A stretch of 64,000 nt of DNA from Rhodoferax mekongensis (GTDB taxonomy: Bacteria > Pseudomonadota > Gammaproteobacteria > Burkholderiales > Burkholderiaceae_C): NCBI RefSeq assembly GCF_032191775.1, contig NZ_CP132507.1:335001-399000 (forward strand), in the 5' to 3' direction. A program made the position numbers and the translations under genes. Within the stretch, counting starts at the first letter, position 1; each line of letters starts with the position of its first letter. Of the stretch, positions 43,800-52,123 are shown in pieces. The notes under the pieces were generated by a model. It ran no database searches. It was given only the letters and a program-made list of their open reading frames with translations, and was not told where the DNA came from.

Positions 43800-46400
43800 A
43801 TGCCAATTTCACCTGAAACAATGGCCCCCACTGCCGACAGCACTGCCCACCAAGGCCTGAGCAGCGCACAAGCCGCCGAGTTGCTGGCCACCCACGGCCC
43901 TAACGCCCTGCCCGGAACCGGCGCACGGCGCTGGACCGCCATCGCCCGCGAAACGCTCACCGAGCCGATGTTCCTGCTACTGCTGGGGGCTGCCGTGTTC
44001 TACGGCCTGCTGGGCGACTGGCAGGAGGGCGGCATTCTGCTCGGGCTGGTGGTGATGGTGGTGGCGCTCACGCTCTACCAAGAGGGCAAAACCGAACACG
44101 CCATGCAGGCCCTGCGCCAACTCGCCAGCCCGCAGGCCCAGGTGCTGCGCGACGGCAAAGCCCAAGCCGTACCGGGCAGCACGGTGGTGCCCGGCGATGT
44201 GCTGGTGCTGGCCGAGGGCGACCGGGTGGCCGCGGATGCCGCGCTCTTGAGCGGCAGCGATGTGATGGCGGACGAGTCCATGCTCAGCGGCGAATCGGTG
44301 CCCGTTGAAAAGGCCGCCAGCGGGGGCGACGCCGCCCTCTTCGGCGGCACCCTGCTGGTGCGCGGCCACGGGCTGGCGCGGGTGGAACAGACCGGCGCGG
44401 CGTCGGCCATGGGGCGCATCGGCAGCGCCTTGGACGGCTTGGGCCCGGAAGACTCTCCGCTCAAGCAGCAAACAACCGTGCTGGTCCAACGCCTGGCGGT
44501 GGTGGCCGGTGTTGCCAGCTTGCTGCTGATATTGGCCAGCGGGCTGATGCACGGCAACTGGACAGCCGCACTGCTCTCGGGGATCGCGCTGGCCATGGCC
44601 TTGCTGCCGCAGGAGTTCACCGTCATCCTCACCGTGCTGCCAGCATTGGGTGCCTGGCGGCTTGCCAAGCAGCAGGTGCTGACCCGCCGCCTGGCCGCCA
44701 TTGAAACTCTGGGGGCGACTTCGGTGCTGTGTGTGGACAAGACCGGCACCCTGACCGAAAACCGCATGCGGGTGGCCGCCTTGTTGGCCTATGGTGGCAC
44801 GGCAGCAGATCAAATTCTGGCCCTCCCTGACGGCGAACCCCACGCGCTGCCGGAGGCGTTTCACCGCGTGGCCGAGTACGCCATTCTGGCCAGTGTGGAG
44901 GAGCCGTTTGACCCGATGGAACAGGCCTTCCACCGGCTGGGCGCCCAGACCCTGCAAGACACCGAGCACCTGCACCGCGACTGGACCTTGGTGCGCGAAT
45001 ACGGCCTGAGCCCGCAACTAAGGGCCATGTCGCATGTGTGGACGGCCGATGACGGCGATGCCCACATCGTGGCCGCCAAGGGCGCGCCCGAGGCGGTGTA
45101 CGACCTTTGCCACCTGCCACCCGCCGAATTGGCCCGTGCCCAAGCGGCAGCCGCTGCATTGGCAGACCAAGGGCTGCGCGTGCTGGGTGTGGCCTCCAGC
45201 CGGGTGCCGGGTGCGGCGGGCACCATCACCCTGCCGGGGCAGGAGCACGATTTCGACTTCACCTTGCTCGGCCTCATCGGGTTGGAAGACCCGCTGCGCC
45301 TGGGTATTGCCGACTCGGTGGCGGAGTGTTTACAGGCAGGTATCCGGGTGGTGATGATCACCGGCGACCACACCGGCACGGCCACTGCCATCGCAAAACA
45401 CGCGGGCATCCTCACCGCAACCACAGGGCCGGGTAACACGGCGGCCCATGAAGTGCTCAGTGGAGACGACATTGACACGCTGGACGACGCAGCCTTGCGC
45501 GAGCGCATGCGCCACACCCGGGTGTGCGCCCGGGTGGCGCCGGTGCAAAAGCTGCGCATCGTGCAGGCCTTGCAGGCCGAAGAGCAGATCGTGGCCATGA
45601 CCGGCGACGGTGTGAACGACGCCCCTGCCCTCAAAGCGGCCCATGTGGGCATTGCCATGGGCCAGCGCGGTACCGATGTGGCGCGCGAATCCGCCGCGCT
45701 GGTGCTGCTGGACGACAACTTTGCGTCCATCACTGCCGCGGTGCGCTTGGGCCGGCGCATTTTCGACAACGTGCGCAAGTCCATGGCCTATGTGCTGGCG
45801 GTGCATGTGCCGATTGCCGGCATGGCGCTGCTGCCGGTACTGCTGGGTTGGCCGACCGCCTTGCTCCCTTTGCACATTGCCTTTCTGGAGCTGGTGATCG
45901 ACCCGGCCTGCTCCATGGTGTTTGAAAACGAGCCCGCCGAGCAGAACGGCATGCAACAGCCCCCGCGCGATGTAAAGGCCGCTTTGCTGGACCGCAGCAC
46001 GCTCTGGCAGGCATTGGCCCAGGGCGTGGTCGGCCTGATGGCGATCATGGGTGCGATGGCCTGGGGCTTGGCCCATGCCAGCCCGGAGCATGCGCGCACG
46101 CTCGCGTTTGCAACCCTGCTGCTGGTCAATCTGAGCCTGATCTTCATGAACCGCAGCGCGCAGCTGAACCCGCGCGCCTGGTTGCTGCGTCCCAATGGCG
46201 TGTTGTGGGGCGTATGTGCGGTGGCACTGGGTGTGTTGCTGGCCATGGTGTACGTACCGTGGATACGGCAATTGGCAGCTTTCGCGGCACTGAATACCGA
46301 GCAATGGGCGGTGTGCGCAGGCTTGGTAGCGCTTACCTTGCTGGCCTGCGCGGGTCTGAAATGGGCAGGCCGCCAAGACCCCAATCTGGCGGGAGCCTGA
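43800..46400 (+). CDS. Cation-translocating P-type ATPase (P2-like)
   Basis: The 866-residue pump has LLGAAVFYGLLGDWQEGGI in the first membrane pair, the actuator motif LSGESVPVEK, the phosphorylation motif DKTGTLTE (Asp313) and the hinge GDGVNDAPAL. About ten membrane helices are present. No N-terminal CxxC metal-binding domain and no CPC motif are seen, so it is not a copper or zinc P1B pump; it is nearer the Ca2+/Na+ P2 group. HIAFLELVIDPACSMVFE in the C-terminal membrane part holds candidate ion ligands. The ion is uncertain. The ATG at 43800 directly follows a dispersed repeat; an ATG at 43821 is an alternative start. Confidence 0.9.
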   Translation: MPISPETMAPTADSTAHQGLSSAQAAELLATHGPNALPGTGARRWTAIARETLTEPMFLLLLGAAVFYGLLGDWQEGGILLGLVVMVVALTLYQEGKTEHAMQALRQLASPQAQVLRDGKAQAVPGSTVVPGDVLVLAEGDRVAADAALLSGSDVMADESMLSGESVPVEKAASGGDAALFGGTLLVRGHGLARVEQTGAASAMGRIGSALDGLGPEDSPLKQQTTVLVQRLAVVAGVASLLLILASGLMHGNWTAALLSGIALAMALLPQEFTVILTVLPALGAWRLAKQQVLTRRLAAIETLGATSVLCVDKTGTLTENRMRVAALLAYGGTAADQILALPDGEPHALPEAFHRVAEYAILASVEEPFDPMEQAFHRLGAQTLQDTEHLHRDWTLVREYGLSPQLRAMSHVWTADDGDAHIVAAKGAPEAVYDLCHLPPAELARAQAAAAALADQGLRVLGVASSRVPGAAGTITLPGQEHDFDFTLLGLIGLEDPLRLGIADSVAECLQAGIRVVMITGDHTGTATAIAKHAGILTATTGPGNTAAHEVLSGDDIDTLDDAALRERMRHTRVCARVAPVQKLRIVQALQAEEQIVAMTGDGVNDAPALKAAHVGIAMGQRGTDVARESAALVLLDDNFASITAAVRLGRRIFDNVRKSMAYVLAVHVPIAGMALLPVLLGWPTALLPLHIAFLELVIDPACSMVFENEPAEQNGMQQPPRDVKAALLDRSTLWQALAQGVVGLMAIMGAMAWGLAHASPEHARTLAFATLLLVNLSLIFMNRSAQLNPRAWLLRPNGVLWGVCAVALGVLLAMVYVPWIRQLAAFAALNTEQWAVCAGLVALTLLACAGLKWAGRQDPNLAGA

Positions 46401-47612
46401 TCAGGCCTTGGGCAGCCGGCTGCGGGCGCGCTGCACCCGGTCGGCACTGACGGCTATCTTCACCGACTGGAAGTTCAGGGGCGTCACCAAAGCCCAAGTC
46501 GGGTCGTTGGTGTCGCGACAGATGTACTGCACCACGGGCATGCTGTTCTTGTCCATCACCGGTACCACCCAGGGGGCATTGGCCCGCGTGCCCCGCTGGG
46601 CGACGACCGCGGTGTCGCCATTGGCGAGCAAGACAAACGTGCCCGGGGGGTAGAAGCCCGTGGTGGTGGCCATCGCAGCACCCACATTGGCTGCATCGCC
46701 CTCCGTACCTGCGAATATCGATTTGGCGGCAGCAATCGGCGGCAAGGGCGAGCGGGTTTTGCGGGCCGCCATTTTGGCGACGAAGGCGTCCGCCGTGGCC
46801 AGCACGCGGCGCGCCATGCGGTTGCGGGGCAAAGCCTCGGTGCTCTGCGGGTGGTGGTGCCAGCGGACCAAATCCAGCGTGTCCTCGTCTTCCAACCCCA
46901 GGTTGCGCAAGGTGTCGGCACTCAGGCTTGCATGCTCAGCAATCAGCTTGCGCTGCCACTCCGTAGGCGCACTGTTTTGGCGGGAGAGGCTGTCCTGGTC
47001 GCGGGCCATGCCGATGTTCTGGGTCAGGGCTGCGTCCAGCAGGCTGCGTCGCAGGCTCGCGTCCAGACCCAGTTTCTCCGCGGTGAGCAGGCTGATGGCT
47101 GCAGTGAGCAGCGCATGGGTGGAGCAGTAGCCCAGGCTGTTATCACCCAGCATCTGGAACAGGCGAAACAAGGCATCGTCCGCATCAGCCGCCAGCAGCT
47201 TGAGTACGGTGCGCGCGATGCCGTCCAGCCGTGAAAGCGGGTTGATGGCCAAGCCACCTTGGTAAAGGATGCCGCGCAGCACGTCCTGCAAATCCGGCCA
47301 ACCGCCGCTCAGCGGGGTACCCACTACATAGTCCACCTCGCGGATGCGGGAGGGCATGGGCGCTTTGGCAATGGTTTGCACATCCACACCATCGCGCAGC
47401 ATCTCGTGCACCATGCGCTCGTAGGCGCGCTGCCAGGCCATGGCGTCGCCGGGTGTGGAACTGGCGTTGAAGGCGTGGAGCTTGTGCCGGTGCTGCTCGG
47501 ACACAATGGGCTGCCCTTTCTTCAAGAGCAGCTGACCGGTGTCGCTCCAGATATCAATAGGCAAAGGCCGGCCCACTTCCAGCATGGCAATCGGAATGGG
47601 CACATATTTCAT
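46401..47612 (-). CDS. Degenerate HD-GYP domain protein
   Basis: The 403-residue protein resembles HD-GYP cyclic-di-GMP phosphodiesterases in layout: an N-terminal region (1-110, PilZ-like in character but unassigned), then helices with YCSTHALLTAAISLLTAEKLG, AALTQNIGM where active enzymes have HD, a conserved LIAEH and VRWHHHPQ. The HD pair is replaced (TQN) and the GYP motif is absent, so catalysis is doubtful. A C-terminal part of about 80 residues ends the protein. It is probably a c-di-GMP-related receptor or scaffold. It is followed on the same strand by no related gene; alr lies 6 nt upstream. Confidence 0.75.
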   Translation of the reverse strand: MKYVPIPIAMLEVGRPLPIDIWSDTGQLLLKKGQPIVSEQHRHKLHAFNASSTPGDAMAWQRAYERMVHEMLRDGVDVQTIAKAPMPSRIREVDYVVGTPLSGGWPDLQDVLRGILYQGGLAINPLSRLDGIARTVLKLLAADADDALFRLFQMLGDNSLGYCSTHALLTAAISLLTAEKLGLDASLRRSLLDAALTQNIGMARDQDSLSRQNSAPTEWQRKLIAEHASLSADTLRNLGLEDEDTLDLVRWHHHPQSTEALPRNRMARRVLATADAFVAKMAARKTRSPLPPIAAAKSIFAGTEGDAANVGAAMATTTGFYPPGTFVLLANGDTAVVAQRGTRANAPWVVPVMDKNSMPVVQYICRDTNDPTWALVTPLNFQSVKIAVSADRVQRARSRLPKA

Positions 47613-47618
47613 GGGGCG

Positions 47619-48713
47619 CTAGTCTGCCACGACCACCGGTACCCGTTGCGCGAGTGCACACATCAGTTCATAGCCCACGGTGCCGGCCGCCGCGGCAATT
47701 TCGTCAATCGGCAGTACCGCACCGTTGGCCGCGCGCCCCCACAACGTGACTTCGGAGCCCATGCCGGCCTGAGGCACCGGGTCGAGGTCGACGGTAATCA
47801 TGTCCATGCTGACGCGGCCCACCACGCGGCTGCGCACACCGTTGATCAGCACCGGCGTGCCGGTCGGGCAGATGCGGGGGTAGCCGTCGGCATATCCACA
47901 AGCCACCACGCCGATGCGCATGGGTTTGTCGGCAACAAATGTGGAACCATATCCCACTGTGTTGCCCGCAGACAGTGCGCGGGTAGCTATGATTTTTGCA
48001 GCAAGTGTCATGGTGGGCTGCAGGCCCCAGTGGGCAATGTCATGCTCCGGGTAGTCCGGCGCACTGCCATACGTGGCAATGCCGGCACGCACCCAGTCTG
48101 ACACCAGGCCGGGGCCGGAATGGCGCAGGGTGGCCGCGCTGTTGCTGACGGTGCGCTCACCGGGCAGGTCGTCAGTGGCCTGCTTGAACACGGCCATCTG
48201 GCCGGCAATGCCTTTGGGGCCGTCGGCGTCGCTGAAGTGGGTCATGAGCGAAATTTCGTCCACCTGGGGCAGCGCATTCAGGCGGGTCCAGGCCGAGCGC
48301 ACCTGCTCCGGCTGGAAGCCCAGACGGTTCATGCCGGAGTTGACCTTGAGGAACACCCGGTGTGGCTCGTTGGTTTTGTGGATGGCCAGCATGTCGATCT
48401 GCTCCTGGCAGTGCACCGTGTGCCACAGCCCCAGGCGGGAGCACAACTCCAGGTCGCGTTGTTCAAACACGCCCTCGAGCAACAGGATGGGCCCGCGCCA
48501 GCCCAGGTTGCGCACCCGCTGGGCTTCCTCCAGGTCCAGCAGCGCAATGCCGTCGGCACCCCGCAAGCCCTCGAACGCACGCTCGATGCCATGGCCATAG
48601 GCGTTGGCTTTGACCACGGCCCAGATGCGGGCATCCGGCGCGGCGCGGCGGCAGATTTCCAGGTTGTGGCGCAGGGCCTGGGTGTGGATCGTGGCTAGTA
48701 TGGGACGTGGCAT
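47619..48713 (-). CDS. alr: Alanine racemase
   Basis: The 364-residue PLP enzyme has the catalytic Lys35 in [10 protein letters not shown] near the start, [14 protein letters not shown] in the barrel, and the C-terminal-domain catalytic Tyr in [11 protein letters not shown], followed by [14 protein letters not shown] and [12 protein letters not shown]. It makes D-alanine for peptidoglycan. The ATG at 48713 ([18 protein letters not shown]) is the family start; an ATG 39 nt upstream would add a Ser-rich leader. It is divergent from lplT. Confidence 0.95.
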   Translation of the reverse strand: MPRPILATIHTQALRHNLEICRRAAPDARIWAVVKANAYGHGIERAFEGLRGADGIALLDLEEAQRVRNLGWRGPILLLEGVFEQRDLELCSRLGLWHTVHCQEQIDMLAIHKTNEPHRVFLKVNSGMNRLGFQPEQVRSAWTRLNALPQVDEISLMTHFSDADGPKGIAGQMAVFKQATDDLPGERTVSNSAATLRHSGPGLVSDWVRAGIATYGSAPDYPEHDIAHWGLQPTMTLAAKIIATRALSAGNTVGYGSTFVADKPMRIGVVACGYADGYPRICPTGTPVLINGVRSRVVGRVSMDMITVDLDPVPQAGMGSEVTLWGRAANGAVLPIDEIAAAAGTVGYELMCALAQRVPVVVAD

Positions 48714-48839
48714 GGAGTGAGAGGCAAGAAGGGACTGCGAAGATTTTGACATTCCGCGCCGTGCTATAACCGTCGCACGTTTGGAGACTCACAACAATAC
48801 CCTGCGCATTAGCCCCGCTAATACGCCTTGACCCCACCC

Positions 48840-50123
48840 ATGAAACGCGGCTTCTTCACCATCATGTCAGCGCAGTTCTTCAGCTCGCTGGCCGACAACG
48901 CCTTGTTTGTGGGAGCCGTCCAGCTATTGCGTAGTTCCGGTTCCCCGGAGTGGCAGCAAGCTGCGCTGGTCCCCATGTTTGCCTTGTTTTACGTCGTTTT
49001 GGCTCCTTTTGTGGGTGCTTTTGCGGACGCCCTGCCTAAAGGCAAAGTCATGCTGATCAGCAACAGCATCAAGATCGTGGGCTGCCTGTTGATGCTTTTT
49101 GGCACCCATCCACTCATGGCCTACGCCATCGTGGGTCTGGGTGCTGCAGCCTACTCGCCGGCCAAGTACGGCATCCTGACCGAGCTGCTGCCCGCCTCCC
49201 AACTGGTCAAGGCCAATGGATGGATTGAAGGGCTGACGATCGCGTCCATCATTCTGGGCGTCTTGCTGGGTGGACAACTGGTGGGCCCAATGATTTCGGG
49301 CGCGCTGCTGTCATTGGACTTTCCATTGATAGACACCAGCATTGACACCGCACCGGAAGCGGCCATCAGTGTGCTGATTTTTGTCTACCTGATAGCCGCC
49401 TGGTTCAATACCCGCATCCCTGAAACCGGCGTGAGCATGCGGCCCATGCCCAAGAACCTGCTGAGCCTGTTGCCGGACTTCTGGACTTGCAACAGCAAGC
49501 TCTGGAAAGACAAGCTGGGGCAGATTTCCTTGGGGACGACCACGCTGTTCTGGGGCGTGAGCGGCAACCTGCGCTACATCGTGCTGGCCTGGGCGGCGGC
49601 AGCCTTGGGCTACAACGTTACCCAAGCCTCCGCGCTGGTGGGAGTGGTAGCCATAGGCACTGCCGTCGGTGCGGTGGTGGCCTCTTTGCGGATGCGGCTC
49701 GAACATGCGGTGAACGTGATCCCCCTGGGCATCGCCATGGGCCTGCTGGTGATCTTGCTGAACTTCATCAGCAACGTCTGGGTGGCCGCTCCGTTCTTGA
49801 TTCTGCTGGGTGGCCTGGGCGGCTTTTTGGTGGTTCCCATGAATGCCTTGCTGCAGCACCGGGGCCACAATCTGATGGGTGCCGGTCGGTCTATCGCGGT
49901 ACAGAACTTCAATGAGCAGGCGTGCATCCTCGGCCTGGGCGGGTTCTACGCCTTGTCGACCAGCCTGGGCCTCTCAGCATTTGGCGCCATCAGCGCGTTC
50001 GGCATGGTGGTGGCCGGCTTTATGTGGCTCATCAAACGCTGGCATGAGCGCAATTGCCGCGAGCACCCAGCAGTGGTGAACCATTTGCTGGACATCGCAC
50101 GCAACGACAACCTGCACGGCTGA
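48840..50123 (+). CDS. lplT: Lysophospholipid transporter LplT
   Basis: The 427-residue major facilitator has about twelve membrane helices and the LplT start MKRGFFTIMSAQFFSSLADNALFVGA, followed by FVGAFADALPKGKVMLISN and YSPAKYGILTELLP. In E. coli LplT flips 2-acyl-lysophospholipids inward for reacylation by Aas; aas is not adjacent here. The ATG at 48840 matches the family; an in-frame TTG lies 12 nt upstream. Confidence 0.93.
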   Translation: MKRGFFTIMSAQFFSSLADNALFVGAVQLLRSSGSPEWQQAALVPMFALFYVVLAPFVGAFADALPKGKVMLISNSIKIVGCLLMLFGTHPLMAYAIVGLGAAAYSPAKYGILTELLPASQLVKANGWIEGLTIASIILGVLLGGQLVGPMISGALLSLDFPLIDTSIDTAPEAAISVLIFVYLIAAWFNTRIPETGVSMRPMPKNLLSLLPDFWTCNSKLWKDKLGQISLGTTTLFWGVSGNLRYIVLAWAAAALGYNVTQASALVGVVAIGTAVGAVVASLRMRLEHAVNVIPLGIAMGLLVILLNFISNVWVAAPFLILLGGLGGFLVVPMNALLQHRGHNLMGAGRSIAVQNFNEQACILGLGGFYALSTSLGLSAFGAISAFGMVVAGFMWLIKRWHERNCREHPAVVNHLLDIARNDNLHG

Positions 50124-50142
50124 TCCACGATCCTCCCAACCT

Positions 50143-51369
50143 TCAGGACTCGGGCTTGAACTCCGAAGCCTCCGGGTCAGCGTACTCCACACGGTCACGC
50201 CCCAGTTGTTTGGCGACATACAAAGCCCGGTCTGCGGCGGCGTAAATGGCATCGACAGTGGCATTTGCATGTGCAGCAACGCTGCTGACGCCGAAACTTG
50301 CGGTGATGGCGATGCGCCCGCCGTCGAATTCAATGGTGGTGCTTCGCACGGCATCCCGTAGCTTGTTTGCCACCTGCAGTGCGCCCTCCCGGCCCGTGGC
50401 CGGCAGAAGCACTATGAACTCTTCACCTCCCAAGCGGGCCGGCGTATCCGTGGCGCGCAATGCCTGGTTCAGGCAGGCAGCAGTGGCCTTGAGCACGGCA
50501 TCGCCTCCGGGGTGGCCGTAGCGATCGTTGATTTTCTTGAAAAAATCCAGGTCGACCATGATCACGGCGGTTTCACAAGGCACACGCGTGGCGCGCAGGA
50601 GCTCCATCTGCGCCAGACGGATGAACTCGCGTCGGTTGTAGAGCCCGGTGAGGGCGTCGTGGTCGGCCAGAAAAGCCAGCTCCTGCTGCTGGACCACCAG
50701 GGCTTCGTTACTGCGCTTGAGTTGTCGGCGCAGCAGTACAGACTTGGCATATTGCGACCAGTTCATCCACGCCGTCACCAAAGCCAAAGCCGGTGCTACC
50801 GCGGCAATGACGTGCAAGCTGGTGCGCTGCATGGGGTTCACCGGTGCATGCTCCAACATGTAGGCGAATACCAGGTAGGTCATGCCGAATACGGGTACGG
50901 AAATGGCTGGCCGCGTCAGCGAGAGAACACCGAACATGATGCAAATCATGAGGTAGCTGGCCAGCCCGGCCCCGGCGTTGAACACCAGGTCAATCAAGGT
51001 GACATGGGCGCCGAAGTAAAGGTACAAACCTGATACCGCAATCTGCAGCGCTATCGCGGCAGCATTGGCGCGCTGCCGCCGGCGCAACAGCGCATGTGTC
51101 AGCAAACCGGCAATCACCACACCCACAAATGCAGCCAGTTGGGCACCGACCAGGGCGCGGGCCCATTGCGCCAATTCAGGATGCGCGGCGGGTGGCGAGT
51201 AGGCCGCAAACAACAGCGCAAGGATGGCGTGCAAAGGCGCAGTAAAACATGCAACTGCACGGAAGCGACGCAGCGACTCCATGGTGGCCTCGCCCTGCAC
51301 CTGTCGGTTGGCTTCTTGCGAGGCGCGCCAGCGGGCGAGAAATCCGGCAATCCCTTGTGATGGTTCCAC
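50143..51369 (-). CDS. Membrane diguanylate cyclase
   Basis: The 408-residue protein has six predicted membrane helices (about 40-200) and a C-terminal GGDEF domain. The active site reads GGEEF (314-318) and the inhibitory RxxD site is present as RATD, five residues before it, so it should make c-di-GMP with feedback control. HDALTGLYNRREF opens the domain. The start is probably the GTG at 51369, preceded by GGAG at 7 nt; the frame stays open upstream. It converges on lplT and is divergent from the glutathione peroxidase gene. Confidence 0.92.
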   Translation of the reverse strand: MEPSQGIAGFLARWRASQEANRQVQGEATMESLRRFRAVACFTAPLHAILALLFAAYSPPAAHPELAQWARALVGAQLAAFVGVVIAGLLTHALLRRRQRANAAAIALQIAVSGLYLYFGAHVTLIDLVFNAGAGLASYLMICIMFGVLSLTRPAISVPVFGMTYLVFAYMLEHAPVNPMQRTSLHVIAAVAPALALVTAWMNWSQYAKSVLLRRQLKRSNEALVVQQQELAFLADHDALTGLYNRREFIRLAQMELLRATRVPCETAVIMVDLDFFKKINDRYGHPGGDAVLKATAACLNQALRATDTPARLGGEEFIVLLPATGREGALQVANKLRDAVRSTTIEFDGGRIAITASFGVSSVAAHANATVDAIYAAADRALYVAKQLGRDRVEYADPEASEFKPES

Positions 51370-51477
51370 GCATGGTCTCCTTCCCCACAGCAAATCTTCC
51401 CAGCATTGGCATGCCAGCACAAGCTCTTTGCGCAACTGGTATGGTTGAGATCAAAGTTTGTCCACCGAGGAGTTTTT

Positions 51478-51963
51478 ATGACGCGCGTTTACGACTTTGA
51501 AGCCCAGACCATCCAGGGAAAGACGGTTTCATTGAAGGAGTTCGAAGGCAAGACCATGCTGATCGTCAATACGGCCAGCGCTTGTGGTTTTACCCCGCAG
51601 TTCGCCGGGCTGGAGGAGCTGCACAAAGCCTATGGCGACCGCGGGTTGGTGGTGCTGGGCTTCCCCTGCAACCAGTTCGGCGCCCAGGATAGTGGCAGCA
51701 ACGATGAAATCTCTTCGTTTTGCCAACTCAACTATGGCGTGAGTTTTCCCTTGATGGCGAAGATTGAGGTCAACGGCAGTGGGGCCCACCCCCTGTACCA
51801 GTGGCTGGTGAAAGAGGCGCCGGGTCTGTTGGGCACCAAGGCCATCAAATGGAATTTCACCAAGTTTCTGATCGGCAAAGACGGGCAGGTCCTCAAGCGC
51901 TATGCGCCGACGGACACACCCGCCAGCCTGGCCAAGGATATCGAGGCAACACTCGCCGGTTGA
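51478..51963 (+). CDS. Glutathione peroxidase family protein
   Basis: The 161-residue thioredoxin-fold peroxidase has LIVNTASACGFTPQFAGLEEL with the peroxidatic Cys36, LGFPCNQFGAQDSGSNDEI with a Gln of the active site and a Cys that can resolve the disulfide, and IKWNFTKFLIGKDG with the Trp and Asn. It uses Cys in place of selenocysteine and may depend on thioredoxin. GAGGAG lies upstream of the ATG at 51478. It precedes the large cytochrome-barrel gene by 160 nt. Confidence 0.94.
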   Translation: MTRVYDFEAQTIQGKTVSLKEFEGKTMLIVNTASACGFTPQFAGLEELHKAYGDRGLVVLGFPCNQFGAQDSGSNDEISSFCQLNYGVSFPLMAKIEVNGSGAHPLYQWLVKEAPGLLGTKAIKWNFTKFLIGKDGQVLKRYAPTDTPASLAKDIEATLAG

Positions 51964-52123
51964 TGTCACTTGCGGCGCAATTGCGGGGAGATGTTGAGAG
52001 AACGCAACACTGGCAGGTGCTTCCACCAACCAACTGTCTGGGTAAGCCCCACCAAATCAGGACATTTCTGTAAAGTCCCTACAAACTGACCGGATTTGGT
52101 TAGGCATTCTTTGGGGTCTGGGG
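51964..52123 (+). other. Upstream region of the cytochrome-barrel gene, 160 nt
   Basis: No gene, terminator or clear promoter is recognisable. The last part is AT-richer than the flanking genes, which fits promoter activity for the downstream gene, and GGGG directly before ATG-ATG is its only ribosome-binding candidate. Start at the first or second ATG cannot be decided. Confidence 0.3.

Noticed and set aside
43800..46400. P-type ATPase as a copper or zinc exporter
   Set aside because: There is no N-terminal CxxC domain and no CPC or similar motif in the membrane part; the motif set fits the P2-like group.
47965..48004. Possible further copy of the dispersed ~42-bp element in alr
   Set aside because: The match is partial, and the encoded residues ([22 protein letters not shown]) fit the normal alanine racemase sequence, so chance similarity is more likely.
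48746..48770. TTGACA followed by TATAAC between alr and lplT
   Set aside because: The spacing is only 13 nt, too short for a standard sigma-70 promoter of 16-18 nt, so I do not annotate it.
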